64,000 bases of DNA from Rhizobium ruizarguesonis (GCF_012349115.1 NZ_PQIG01000001.1:248001-312000); one strand, 5' to 3'; positions 36,487 through 45,430 are shown, counted from the first letter of the stretch. Program-made: numbers and translations. The notes: a model not told the origin generated them from the letters alone.

Positions 36487-36522
36487 CTCCATCAATTCAA
36501 TCGATCACAGGTACCGCAGACC

Positions 36523-37296
36523 ATGACAAAAAAAATCCTCCTTGTCGGCGAGAGCTGGGTCAGCTCCGCCACGCATTACAAAGGCTTCGACCAGTTCGGC
36601 AGCGTCACCTTCCATCTCGGCGCCGAACCGCTGGTCAAGGCGCTCGCCGGCAGCGCCTTCGAGCTCACCTATATGCCGGCGCACGAGGCAGTGGAGAAAT
36701 TCCCCTTCGAGATGGCCGGGCTCGACGCCTATGACGCCATCATTCTCTCCGATATCGGCGCCAACTCGCTGCTGCTGCCACCGGATGTGTGGCTGCATTC
36801 GCGCACCGTGCCGAACCGCCTGAAGCTTCTGAAGGCGTGGGTGGAGAAGGGCGGCGGCCTGCTGATGGTCGGCGGCTACTTCTCCTTCCAGGGCATCGAC
36901 GGCAAGGCGCGCTGGCGGCGCACCCCCGTCGAAGACACGCTGCCCGTCACCTGCCTGCCGTATGACGACCGCGTCGAAATTCCCGAGGGCACCGTTGCTG
37001 AGGTCGTGAAGCCGGAGCATCCGACGATGCAGGGTCTCGAAGGCGCCTGGCCGGTGCTTCTCGGCGTTAACGAGGTCGAAGTGCGAGACCGTGCCGATGT
37101 CGAGATCGTCGCGCGCCTGCCGGAGGATCAGGGCGGCCATCCGCTGCTCGTCGTCGGCACGTACGGCACTGGGCGGACGGCAGCCTGGACGTCCGATATC
37201 GGCCCGCACTGGCTCTCGCCCGCGTTCTGCGAATGGGAAGGCTATGGCCGGCTCTGGAAGAACATCCTCGGCTGGCTCACCGAAAAGCAGGCGTGA
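36523..37296 (+). CDS. Glutamine-amidotransferase-like (PF07090-type) protein
   Basis: 257 residues, no signal peptide. Class-I-GATase-like alpha/beta fold: KILLVGESWVSSATHYKGFD at the start, YDAIILSDIGANSLLLPP, and VEKGGGLLMVGGYFSFQG. The nucleophile-elbow cysteine of real amidotransferases is replaced (VGGYFSF), so no amidotransferase activity is expected. The family is known from sugar operons but its function is unknown to me. Confidence 0.7.
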   Translation: MTKKILLVGESWVSSATHYKGFDQFGSVTFHLGAEPLVKALAGSAFELTYMPAHEAVEKFPFEMAGLDAYDAIILSDIGANSLLLPPDVWLHSRTVPNRLKLLKAWVEKGGGLLMVGGYFSFQGIDGKARWRRTPVEDTLPVTCLPYDDRVEIPEGTVAEVVKPEHPTMQGLEGAWPVLLGVNEVEVRDRADVEIVARLPEDQGGHPLLVVGTYGTGRTAAWTSDIGPHWLSPAFCEWEGYGRLWKNILGWLTEKQA

Positions 37297-37331
37297 TTTC
37301 AGCGCGCGGCAGGAATTGGAAAGGGAATGAC

Positions 37332-38174
37332 ATGCAGGAAATTTCGGACAGGCCGTCCAACGCCATCAGGGATATCTTCGGCAGGGACAAGGTTCTGATC
37401 GGCATGATCCATTGCCCGGCCTTTCCGGGCGCGCCGCGCTACCGGGGGGCTGCGATGGATGCGATCTACGACGCGTGTATGCGCGACGCCGAAGCTTGCG
37501 TGGAAGGCGGCCTGCATGGGCTGATCATCGAAAATCACGGCGATGTGCCGTTTTCGAAGCCCGAGGATATCGGCCCCGAGACGACCGGCTTCATGTCCAT
37601 CGTCACCGACCGGATCGCGCGCGCCGCCGGCATTCCGCTTGGTGTCAACGTGCTGGCCAACGCACCGATTCCAGCCTTCGCCATTGCCATGGCGGGTGGC
37701 GCCAAATTCATCCGCGTCAATCAATGGGCCAATGCCTATGTCGCCAATGAAGGCTTCATGGAGGGCAGGGCGGCCGAGGCCATGCGCTACCGCTCGCTGT
37801 TGAGGGCCGAGCACATCAAGGTCTTTGCCGACAGCCACGTCAAGCATGGCAGCCACGCCATCGTCGCCGACCGCTCGATCCAGGAGCTGACGCGCGATCT
37901 CGCCTTCTTCGATGCCGACGGCGTCATCGCCACCGGCCAGCGAACCGGCAATTCGGCAACGATGGAAGAAATCGAGGAGATCGGTGCGGCGACACACCTG
38001 CCGCTGCTCGTCGGCTCCGGCGTCAACAAGGACAATATCGTCGATATTCTCGCCCGCACCAACGGCGTCATCGTTGCGTCTTCGTTGAAGCACGGCGGCG
38101 TCTGGTGGAACCCGGTCGACGTCGAGCGGGTGCGCGCCTTCCGGGCGGCGGCTGAACCGGGACTGGAGGGCTGA
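37332..38174 (+). CDS. BtpA/SgcQ-family protein
   Basis: 280 residues from ATG 37332 after GGAAAGGGAATG. The BtpA family has a TIM-barrel phosphate-binding pattern: VLIGMIHCPAFPGAPRY, GLIIENHGDVPF, GVNVLANAPIPAFAIAMAGG, LLVGSGVNKDNIVDIL and GVIVASSLKHGG. BtpA was linked to photosystem I in cyanobacteria, but non-photosynthetic members (SgcQ) sit in sugar operons and are probably nucleoside- or sugar-phosphate enzymes. Here it stands between the GATase-like protein and TenA homologue. Confidence 0.82.
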   Translation: MQEISDRPSNAIRDIFGRDKVLIGMIHCPAFPGAPRYRGAAMDAIYDACMRDAEACVEGGLHGLIIENHGDVPFSKPEDIGPETTGFMSIVTDRIARAAGIPLGVNVLANAPIPAFAIAMAGGAKFIRVNQWANAYVANEGFMEGRAAEAMRYRSLLRAEHIKVFADSHVKHGSHAIVADRSIQELTRDLAFFDADGVIATGQRTGNSATMEEIEEIGAATHLPLLVGSGVNKDNIVDILARTNGVIVASSLKHGGVWWNPVDVERVRAFRAAAEPGLEG

Positions 38175-38176
38175 GC

Positions 38177-38824
38177 ATGGCGGCAGAGAGCCTTTCGGCC
38201 CGCATCCTGCGCGAGAACGATGCTGTCTTCCGGACGATGCTGAGCCACCGCTTCGTCGAGGACGTCAAGAACGACAGGCTGAGCAAGGCGGCTTTCGAAC
38301 GTTATCTCGTCTATGAAGGGGCCTTCGTCGACAGCGCCATCTCGATCTTCGCCTATGCGGCGGCGACCGCCAAGACGATGATGCAGAAGCGTTGGCTGAT
38401 CGCGGTTCTCGATGCGCTCGCCAACGAGCAAATCGCCTATTTCGAGCGCACCTTCGCCAGCCGCGGCATCGATCCCTCGTCCTTCGATACCGGCATCGCC
38501 GAGGTCGAGGCCTTTCGCACCGGCATGTTGGAGATCGCCCGCCAAGGCGGTTTCCTCGACACGGTCGCGGCGATGTTTGCGGCCGAGTGGATGTATTGGA
38601 CCTGGTCGAAGGAAGCAGCCAACCGCCCGATCAGCGATCCGCTCTTGAAAGAATGGGTCGACCTGCATGTCGATCCGAACTTCGCCGCCCAGGCGCAATG
38701 GCTGAAGAATGAACTCGACATGACAGGAGAAACGCTGGAAGAGGATGAAAAAGCGCGGCTCAGCGCGATCTTCGGCCGGGCGATGCAGCTCGAGGTCGAT
38801 TTTCACGATGCGCCTTACCTTTAG
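38177..38824 (+). CDS. TenA/thiaminase-II-like protein lacking catalytic Cys
   Basis: 215-residue all-helical TenA-fold protein. The region that in TenA is PC-x-W-x-Y (Cys nucleophile) reads A135-A136-E137-W138-M139-Y140, so the Cys is Ala and Glu137 is next to it. Classic aminopyrimidine hydrolysis is unlikely; the adjacent Glu recalls Cys-less TenA proteins. It starts 2 bp after the BtpA gene and is followed by the kinase. Confidence 0.8.
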   Translation: MAAESLSARILRENDAVFRTMLSHRFVEDVKNDRLSKAAFERYLVYEGAFVDSAISIFAYAAATAKTMMQKRWLIAVLDALANEQIAYFERTFASRGIDPSSFDTGIAEVEAFRTGMLEIARQGGFLDTVAAMFAAEWMYWTWSKEAANRPISDPLLKEWVDLHVDPNFAAQAQWLKNELDMTGETLEEDEKARLSAIFGRAMQLEVDFHDAPYL

Positions 38825-38847
38825 CCTCACCTTGCGAAAGCGGATGC

Positions 38848-39741
38848 ATGCGCGCCTACATAATCGGTAACGTCGCCATCGACGAAACCATCGCCGTTTC
38901 GGAACTTCCCTTCATCGGCGCCTCCATCCTGGGCAATGCCGGGGGTAGCGATCTCGGCGGCAAGGGCACGAACCAGGCTGTCGTCATGGCTCGCTGCGGC
39001 GTTCCGACAACGCTGGTGGCGCCCGTCGGCAGGGATGCGAGGGCCGATACGATACGCCATTACCTCGCGGACGAGCCGCTTCGGAGCGAACTGATCGAAA
39101 TGGAAGATGCATCGAGCGACGTCTCGATCATCTTCCGGCTGCCGGGCGGCGAAAATGCCATCGTCACGACGACGCAATCGGCGCAAAGCCTGTCCCTCTC
39201 CGATGTCAGGCGTATCCTCTCGACGGCGGGCTCCGGCGATCTGATGATGCTGCAGGGCAACCTCTCCGACCGGACGACGCGCGACATTCTCGAACATGCG
39301 AGAGCGATCGGCATGGTCACCGCCTTCAATCCCTCGCCGGTGCGCTCCTATTTCTCCGATCTCTGGGATCTGATCGACATCGCCTTCCTGAACAAGGGCG
39401 AGGCGCAGGCCCTCACGGGAACGACGGGCAGGGATGCTGCCGAATATCTTCTGAGCCGGGGGCTGCGCGAAATCGTCCTGACGCTGGGCGGCGACGGCGC
39501 GACGCTCGTGAACCGGCACGATAGTATCGAAGTGCCCGCCCAGGTCTGCGATGTTGTGGATACAACGGGCGCAGGCGATACCTTCATGGCCGCAGCACTT
39601 GCATCCTGCGCGCTGCGCGGGCAGCGCCTAGACAGATTAGCCATCGAACACGCAGTTGCAGCCGCAGCCATCACCGTCTCAAGACATGGAACAAGAAAGG
39701 CATTTCCGACCATTTCCGAGCTTGAAGCGATCCTGAGATAG
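38848..39741 (+). CDS. PfkB-family carbohydrate kinase
   Basis: 297 residues, ribokinase fold. Substrate motif GGKGTNQAVVMARCGV (about 33-50) and ATP/anion-hole motif DTTGAGDTFMAAALA with the catalytic Asp. Likely phosphorylates the sugar released by the upstream hydrolases. ATG follows a weak purine stretch, 23 bp after the TenA gene. Confidence 0.87.
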   Translation: MRAYIIGNVAIDETIAVSELPFIGASILGNAGGSDLGGKGTNQAVVMARCGVPTTLVAPVGRDARADTIRHYLADEPLRSELIEMEDASSDVSIIFRLPGGENAIVTTTQSAQSLSLSDVRRILSTAGSGDLMMLQGNLSDRTTRDILEHARAIGMVTAFNPSPVRSYFSDLWDLIDIAFLNKGEAQALTGTTGRDAAEYLLSRGLREIVLTLGGDGATLVNRHDSIEVPAQVCDVVDTTGAGDTFMAAALASCALRGQRLDRLAIEHAVAAAAITVSRHGTRKAFPTISELEAILR

Positions 39742-39846
39742 CCGCTCGGTGTGGCTTGCAGCTTCATAAAACCATCATCAGCCTCTGCGAAGGGATGGGC
39801 TCCTCGCGATTCACTCCGTCATATCAGCAGCATCCGGACTTTTCTC

Positions 39847-40680
39847 ATGACAACTTCCCCGATTTCCGCGCGTCTTTCCCCGACCGCCTCGTCCCGCCTC
39901 GTCGTGCTTGCCGAAACGGTATTGAAGGCGGGCGAAACCGCCCGCGGCTCCCTGCGGCGACGAACGTCGGCAGAAATGCTCGCCAAGGCGCCGCGCGATT
40001 ATCAAACCGAAATCGATGTTGCCGTCGAGCGGATCATCGTCGACGAGATGACGAAGGCCTTCCCGGACTATGCCATCCAGGGCGAGGAAGCCGTCGGCAA
40101 CCGCACGGCGGGTCCGGAAACACCAATCATCTACATCGACCCGATCGATGGCACGACCAATTACGCCTGGGGCATTCCGCATTTCGGCATGACGATCTCG
40201 ATCGTCGAAGGCGGCAGGCTCGTCATGGGCGTCGTTTATGATGCCATGCAGGACGAGTTGTTCAGCGCCGAGATCGGCGGCGGCGCCTATCTGAACGGCG
40301 AGCGCATCCGCTGCGCCGATGTCGGCGACATCGAAAACGTGCTCGTTGGCGCCGGCCTGCCGATCCCGGGCCAGCTCAAGGCGGTTTCCGAAGAGATCTA
40401 TTTCGATGCGATCAAACGCCTGATGGCGAATACGGCAGGCGTGCGCCGCCTCGGCTCGGCGGCACTGTCGATCGCCTATGTCGCCTGCGGCCGGCTGGAC
40501 GGGTTCTTCGAAGACGGGCTGTCTCTCCACGATTTCGGCGCCTCGGCGCTGATGGTCGAAGAGGCGGGCGGCATCGTCACCCGTTTTTCCGGCGCTAAGG
40601 TTGTCGGAAAGAGCGATATCCTGGCCGCCAGCAAGGCGTTACATCCATGGCTGCTGGGAGGCTTCCAGATCAAGACATGA
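39847..40680 (+). CDS. Inositol monophosphatase family phosphatase
   Basis: 277 residues from ATG 39847; the frame is open to 39751 without family similarity. GEEAVGN and DPIDGTTNYAWG supply the metal ligands, and LHDFGASALMVEEAGG the third Asp. It is less than 35% like the paralogue at 6307 by eye, so it is not a recent duplicate. Last gene of the unassigned pathway cluster, 105 bp after the kinase. Confidence 0.85.
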   Translation: MTTSPISARLSPTASSRLVVLAETVLKAGETARGSLRRRTSAEMLAKAPRDYQTEIDVAVERIIVDEMTKAFPDYAIQGEEAVGNRTAGPETPIIYIDPIDGTTNYAWGIPHFGMTISIVEGGRLVMGVVYDAMQDELFSAEIGGGAYLNGERIRCADVGDIENVLVGAGLPIPGQLKAVSEEIYFDAIKRLMANTAGVRRLGSAALSIAYVACGRLDGFFEDGLSLHDFGASALMVEEAGGIVTRFSGAKVVGKSDILAASKALHPWLLGGFQIKT

Positions 40681-40756
40681 ACCGGCGCATTCCGGTGCAA
40701 TTATCCCGCTTCCGCATGAGCGGATGTCACGCCGACAACTGTGTTGGCGCGGTGCT

Positions 40757-40800
40757 AGAGCATGATGTCTATGGGCGGATTTCGGACGACATCATGCTCT
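40757..40800. repeat. Palindromic intergenic repeat, copy B
   Basis: AGAGCATGATGTCT ... CGGACGACATCATGCTCT, a 44-bp version of the repeat at 24809 and 44531, in the space between the convergent phosphatase and CheW genes. It can form a long hairpin and may help terminate both transcripts. Confidence 0.75.
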
Positions 40801-40831
40801 ACTCTTCGATTTGAACGCCGAACCGGGACAA

Positions 40832-41305
40832 CTAAGCGGCCAATGCTTTGTCGTCGTCAGCGAACATTCTGGTCAAGCTGAGAAAGTAAATCATCCCAGA
40901 CTGGTGAGTGATAATTCCTTCACAGTATGAGCGGTCCGGCGAACTGACAATCTCTGGAGCCTGTTGCAGATCATCGGCGTTGATCGAAAGCATATCGGTG
41001 ACCTGATCCACCATTAGGCCGATCGGTTTGCCGTGAACTTCCGCGACCACGATTGCACTGCGTTCGGTCGCTTCCGACGACGGCATCCCCAGCTTGCGAC
41101 ATAAGTCGATTGTGGGAATGACGACGCCTCGCAAGTTAATGATACCGACCATTTCCGGCGGCGCATGCGGAATCGGCGTCGAAGCCGCCCATCCACGTAT
41201 CTCTCGAATGGAGGTGGTCTCGATGCAGAAGCTCTGACCATTCAATTGGAATGCAATGATTTCAAGAGACGTACGTCCCTCGCGATTTTTGGATATCGAC
41301 GCCAT
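40832..41305 (-). CDS. cheW: CheW-type chemotaxis coupling protein
   Basis: 157 residues. CheW fold: EIIAFQLNGQSFCIETTSIREI, then PEMVGIINLRGVVIPTIDL (receptor/CheA contact) and GLMVDQVTDML. ATG at 41305 overlaps the receptor stop (TGATG); a TTG one codon earlier is less likely. No CheA, CheY, CheR or CheB gene is in the window, so it supports a pathway encoded elsewhere. Confidence 0.9.
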   Translation of the reverse strand: MASISKNREGRTSLEIIAFQLNGQSFCIETTSIREIRGWAASTPIPHAPPEMVGIINLRGVVIPTIDLCRKLGMPSSEATERSAIVVAEVHGKPIGLMVDQVTDMLSINADDLQQAPEIVSSPDRSYCEGIITHQSGMIYFLSLTRMFADDDKALAA

Positions 41306-43095
41306 CAAAACTCCTCCCAGCTGTCGCCGCCTTTAAGCGCGCCATTCCCGTTGAATGCTCGGGCCACCTTCGCCGTCATCTGACGGGCTGGCGACGGCAT
41401 AGCCCGCAAATGCCGGTCGGCTGCAACCGGGGCAGCACGAGATGCACCGGCACCTGTCCCGATGTTGAACTGACCGAGGAGATCGAAGAGCTGCTCTGCT
41501 TCCTTGGCAAGGCTATGCGCCGAGGCCGTCGTCTCCTCGACCATGGCGGCATTCTGCTGTGTGCCCTGGTCCATCGTGTTGACGGCGGTGTTGATTTCCT
41601 TGAGACCCGTTGCCTGCTCTTTGGAGGCTTCGACGATGGCACCGACATTACCGTCGACTTGCACGACCTGGGTCACGATTTCCTGCAATGCCTTGCCGGT
41701 ATTACCAACCAAGGCAACCCCGCTTTTGACGTGTTCGTTCGAGGCATTGATCAGCTCTTTGATCTCCTTTGCCGCCTTGGCCGATCGCTGGGCGAGTTCG
41801 CGAACTTCCTGGGCAACGACGGCGAACCCCTTGCCAGCGTCGCCGGCTCGGGCCGCTTCGACGCCGGCATTGAGCGCCAGAAGATTAGTCTGGAAAGCGA
41901 TCTCGTCGATCACGCCGATAATGTTGGCGATCTCGCCGGCGGACTTTTCGATCTTGCCCATCGCATCCACGGCTTGACTGACAATGTTGCCAGAATTCTC
42001 CGCGTTCTCCTTGGTCTTGCGAACAAGCTGCCCTGCTTCCTGGGCGCGGGAACTGGAATCAGCGACGGTGGTTGTGATCTCCTCAAGCGCTGCGGCCGTC
42101 TCCTCGACGGAAGCAGCCTGCTGCTCGGTACGCTTGGAGAGATCGTTCGAGGCAGATTGTATTTGTTGCGATGCCGCAGCGATGGCGCCAGCGTTCTGCG
42201 AGATTGTCTGCAATGTAACGCGAAGCTTCGATGAAGCGTCGTTAAAATCAGCGCGCAGCTTCTCCAAGGTGGGCAGGAAGGGCAGGGCGATGGTCTGAGT
42301 CAGATCGCCTTCTGATAAAGCCTTCAGCGCTCCCGCGAGTTGGTCGACATTTCCGACGCGCGTGGTGACATCGGTCGCAAATTTGACGACCTTGAACACT
42401 TTGCCGTTCATGTCAAAGATCGGATTGTACGATGCCTGGATATGGACCTTCTTGCCGCCCTTGCCGATACGCAAGAACTCATCCGCAACGAATTCTCCCG
42501 CGGCAAGCCTCGTCCAGAACCGACGATAATCTTCACTGTTGCTATAGCTTGGCTCACAGAACATGGAGTGATGTTTGCCCTGGATTTCCGTCAGCTCATA
42601 GCCGAGTGTCGTCAGGAAATTGTCATTTGCATTGACGATTTCGCCTTTCGGAGTGAACTCGATGACCGCCTGGGCGCGCGAAATGGCGTTCAGCTTACCG
42701 CCATCTTCGGCCGCCTTCAGCTTCTGCGCGGTGATATCGGTCGCGAATTTGACGACCTTATAGGGTTTGCCACCGCTAAAGACCGGGTTGTAGGAGGCTT
42801 CGATCCAGACCTCCGTGCCGTCCTTGCGAATGCGCTTATACTGCCGTTGATCGAACTCACCGCGCGCCAGTTTTGCCCAGAAGTCTCTGTAGTCGGAGCT
42901 GGCTGCTTCTGCCGGATCGACGAAGAGGCGATGATGTTGACCAACGATTTCAGAAAGCTGATAACCGAGCGCCCGGCAAAAGTTTTCATTCGCGAAGATG
43001 ATTGAACCGTCAAGCTTGAACTCGATGATCGCCTGAGATTTGCTCATCGCTTCGAGAACGGCCTTTGCATCGGCGCCAGCGCCAAATCCCAACAT
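41305..43095 (-). CDS. Soluble methyl-accepting chemotaxis protein, two PAS domains
   Basis: 596 residues, no membrane helix. PAS1 (about 15-115) and PAS2 (about 135-240), each with the NPVF/NPIF and VVKFATDIT/VT features of haem- or flavin-type PAS domains. Then comes a linker and a MCP signalling domain (about 300-540) with the hairpin tip DEIAFQTNLLALNAGVEAARA. The last five residues are SWEEF, similar to the NWETF docking tail of CheR/CheB. GGAGGAATGA before ATG. Probably senses an internal redox or energy state. Confidence 0.9.
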   Translation of the reverse strand: MLGFGAGADAKAVLEAMSKSQAIIEFKLDGSIIFANENFCRALGYQLSEIVGQHHRLFVDPAEAASSDYRDFWAKLARGEFDQRQYKRIRKDGTEVWIEASYNPVFSGGKPYKVVKFATDITAQKLKAAEDGGKLNAISRAQAVIEFTPKGEIVNANDNFLTTLGYELTEIQGKHHSMFCEPSYSNSEDYRRFWTRLAAGEFVADEFLRIGKGGKKVHIQASYNPIFDMNGKVFKVVKFATDVTTRVGNVDQLAGALKALSEGDLTQTIALPFLPTLEKLRADFNDASSKLRVTLQTISQNAGAIAAASQQIQSASNDLSKRTEQQAASVEETAAALEEITTTVADSSSRAQEAGQLVRKTKENAENSGNIVSQAVDAMGKIEKSAGEIANIIGVIDEIAFQTNLLALNAGVEAARAGDAGKGFAVVAQEVRELAQRSAKAAKEIKELINASNEHVKSGVALVGNTGKALQEIVTQVVQVDGNVGAIVEASKEQATGLKEINTAVNTMDQGTQQNAAMVEETTASAHSLAKEAEQLFDLLGQFNIGTGAGASRAAPVAADRHLRAMPSPARQMTAKVARAFNGNGALKGGDSWEEF

Positions 43096-43426
43096 TCATT
43101 CCTCCAACGTTTCACAATGGGCCGTTAACGCGTGCCGAAACCCATCAAATACCATTACTTTTGGTAGTGCTAATTCTTAAATGAAGACGTTTATAATATG
43201 TAAATGTACTAATGCACTCGTGTAAAATTCCTTCATTTCTGTTTGAATTTTTTCAGATAATCGAAATGGCGGTCGCTCCGCACAACCGCGGATACACAAA
43301 AAGACCATGGAAAACGCGGACTAAACTTTAACTTTAGTTCGAAACATCAAACCTGGCATCAGATCACACGGCGTGAGCTGGCGTAGTCAACAGCTTGAAG
43401 CGCCGTTCATGCCGAATCAAACGCAT
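43096..43426. promoter_or_regulatory. AT-rich intergenic region upstream of chemoreceptor
   Basis: 331 bp without a gene. More AT-rich than its surroundings, with a small inverted repeat TACCA-N7-TGGTA (43150-43166) near the receptor start; no clear terminator for the ABC ATPase that ends at 43427. It presumably contains the receptor promoter, which I cannot place exactly. Confidence 0.5.
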
Positions 43427-44509
43427 CTATGTGTGCGACTTAATGCGGTCGCCGAGGTACTGCGGCATGATCTGCAACTCGGCGTGGACAAGCTCGTTGT
43501 CGCGGAAGATGAAAAAGCCGGCGAAGCTCGGCTCGACTCTCATCCCGGCCCGGATCTGATCATCCGGCGCCACCATCGCCTTCAGGCGGGTGCCATCGGC
43601 AAGATCGATATCGACCATCTTGTGGGTGCCGAAATCGACGATGCGATGGACTGTCGCAGCATCGACCCGGCCCGAGGAACGGATCGTCAGGGCTTCCGGG
43701 CGGGCGGCCAGCGTCACCGGCCCGTCCTCGACTGGAACGGCAAGCGGAAACAGCGGATGCTCGCAGACGCCGTTTTTGATGTGGCTCTGGACAAAATTCA
43801 TCGAGCCGATGAAGCCGGCGACGAAGGCCGTCTGCGGCTGCCGGTAGATGATGCTTGGCGGAGCGATCTGTTCGGTGCCTCCGTCGCGCATGACGACGAT
43901 GCGGTCGGCGAGCGCTAAGGCCTCGTCCTGGCCATGGGTGACGAAGAGCGTGGTGATGCCGAGGCGCTGCTGGATATCGCGCACTTCCTCCCTCAACCTT
44001 TCGCGTAAGTGCTGGTCGAGGCTGGCGAAGGGCTCGTCGAGCAGAAGGATCTTCGGCTCGAGCACGAGCGAGCGGGCAAGGGCGACACGCTGCTGCTGGC
44101 CGCCGGAGAGCTGCGTCGTCATCCGCTGCCCGTAATCGGCAAGACCGACCAGGGCCAAAGCATCCTCGACACGCTCACGGATCTCCGCTTTCGGCAGCCG
44201 GCGGAGCTTCAGACCGAAGGCGATGTTGTTGAAGACATCCATGTGCGTCCAGAGCGCATGGCTCTGGAACACCATGCCGGTCGGACGCCGCTCGGGCGGC
44301 AGCGTCGTCACGTCCTTCGCGTCGATGCGGATCGTTCCGCCGCTCGGGCGCTCGAAGCCGCCGATCATCCTGAGAAGCGTCGATTTGCCGGAACCGGATG
44401 GGCCGAGCAGGCAGACGAGTTCGCCGTCGCCGACTTCGAGCGAGAAGTCGCGAACGGCAAAGGTGGTCCCGAACAGCTTCGAAACGCCCTCGATCGAAAG
44501 ATGTGCCAT
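43427..44509 (-). CDS. ABC ATPase, PotA/FbpC type
   Basis: 360 residues from ATG 44509; the frame upstream runs into the palindromic repeat. Walker A GPSGSGKST, signature LSGGQQQRVALARSL, Walker B LLLDEPFASLD, H-loop VTHGQDEAL (Gly in place of the usual Asp after His). A C-terminal TOBE domain (about 245-360) includes LAARPEALTI. Last gene of the 43427-47462 importer, separated from the permeases by 93 bp. Confidence 0.9.
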   Translation of the reverse strand: MAHLSIEGVSKLFGTTFAVRDFSLEVGDGELVCLLGPSGSGKSTLLRMIGGFERPSGGTIRIDAKDVTTLPPERRPTGMVFQSHALWTHMDVFNNIAFGLKLRRLPKAEIRERVEDALALVGLADYGQRMTTQLSGGQQQRVALARSLVLEPKILLLDEPFASLDQHLRERLREEVRDIQQRLGITTLFVTHGQDEALALADRIVVMRDGGTEQIAPPSIIYRQPQTAFVAGFIGSMNFVQSHIKNGVCEHPLFPLAVPVEDGPVTLAARPEALTIRSSGRVDAATVHRIVDFGTHKMVDIDLADGTRLKAMVAPDDQIRAGMRVEPSFAGFFIFRDNELVHAELQIMPQYLGDRIKSHT

Positions 44510-44530
44510 TCTCAAACCCTTCCCTGAACT

Positions 44531-44579
44531 AGAGCATGATGCCGAAAAGTGTGAGCGGTTTTCGGACGACCTCATGCTC
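44531..44579. repeat. Palindromic intergenic repeat, copy C (inside operon)
   Basis: 49 bp, AGAGCATGATGCCGAAAAG ... CGGACGACCTCATGCTC; differs from copy A at a few bases. It lies within the 93-bp gap between the permease and ATPase genes on the same strand, so it is transcribed as a hairpin within the operon mRNA. Confidence 0.8.
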
Positions 44580-44602
44580 ACCATCTCTGATGTAGCAAAG
44601 CT

Positions 44603-45430
44603 TCACGCGCCGAAGCCTCTCGCAAAGGCGCCGGTGCCGATCACGCGGCGCGCAAACATCAGCGCGATAACGGACGGCACCCACAGCATGACTGACAGTA
44701 CGGCGCCGTATTGCACGACGATCTGGTTGTTGATGAAGCTGATCATCAGCACCGGCATGGTGCGAATCTCGGGCGCGCCGATCAGCCAGGCGCCTTCGGT
44801 CTCGTAGAAAGTGCCGACGTAGGTCAAGAGCAGCGCGGCTGATATCGTCGGTGCGGCCTGCGGCAGGGTGATCGACCAGAAGACGCGCAGCGGCGTGGCA
44901 CCGGCATCGCGCGCCGCCTCTTCCATGCGCCGGTCGACATTCTGGAAGGCTGCGACCGGAATCCAGATCATCAGCATCAGCGTGCCGACCAGCTGGATCA
45001 GCACGACGCCCCAGAAAGTGCTGATCAGGCCGAGCTGCAGGAAGATGCCGGCAATGGCAACGAGCAGGCCGAATTTCGGAAAGGCATGCGATGCGAGGAA
45101 CGACAGAAACAGGATGTTCCTGCCGGGAAAACGCATGCGCGCGAAGGCGTAAGCCGCGGGAAGGCAGATCACGGCGGAAAGAATTGTCACAGTCGTCGTC
45201 AACCGCAGGCTGAGGAAGAGCGCGTCCCAGACATCCGGACGTGCCAGCGTCTGGCCCCAGAAACGCAGGCCGAATTGCTGCGGGATCACCGATGGATAAC
45301 GCCAGACCTCGGTGAAAGCCCATGTTCCGACGACGATCAGCGGCAGCGCGATGAACAGCGTCAGCAGGCACGCAAAGAGCAAGCCGATCCAGTCGAATCG
45401 CAGGCCGAAGCTCGATCTGCCGGCACTCAC
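44603..45430 (-). CDS. ABC permease, PotC/FbpB type
   Basis: 275 residues from GTG 45430, overlapping the upstream permease stop by four bases (GTGA). The much longer frame upstream is out-of-frame shadow. Helix 1 at about 14-36; EAA loop EEAARDAGATPLRVFWSITLP at about 170-190. C-terminus MFARRVIGTGAFARGFGA. Forms the pore with the permease at 45427. Confidence 0.9.
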   Translation of the reverse strand: MSAGRSSFGLRFDWIGLLFACLLTLFIALPLIVVGTWAFTEVWRYPSVIPQQFGLRFWGQTLARPDVWDALFLSLRLTTTVTILSAVICLPAAYAFARMRFPGRNILFLSFLASHAFPKFGLLVAIAGIFLQLGLISTFWGVVLIQLVGTLMLMIWIPVAAFQNVDRRMEEAARDAGATPLRVFWSITLPQAAPTISAALLLTYVGTFYETEGAWLIGAPEIRTMPVLMISFINNQIVVQYGAVLSVMLWVPSVIALMFARRVIGTGAFARGFGA

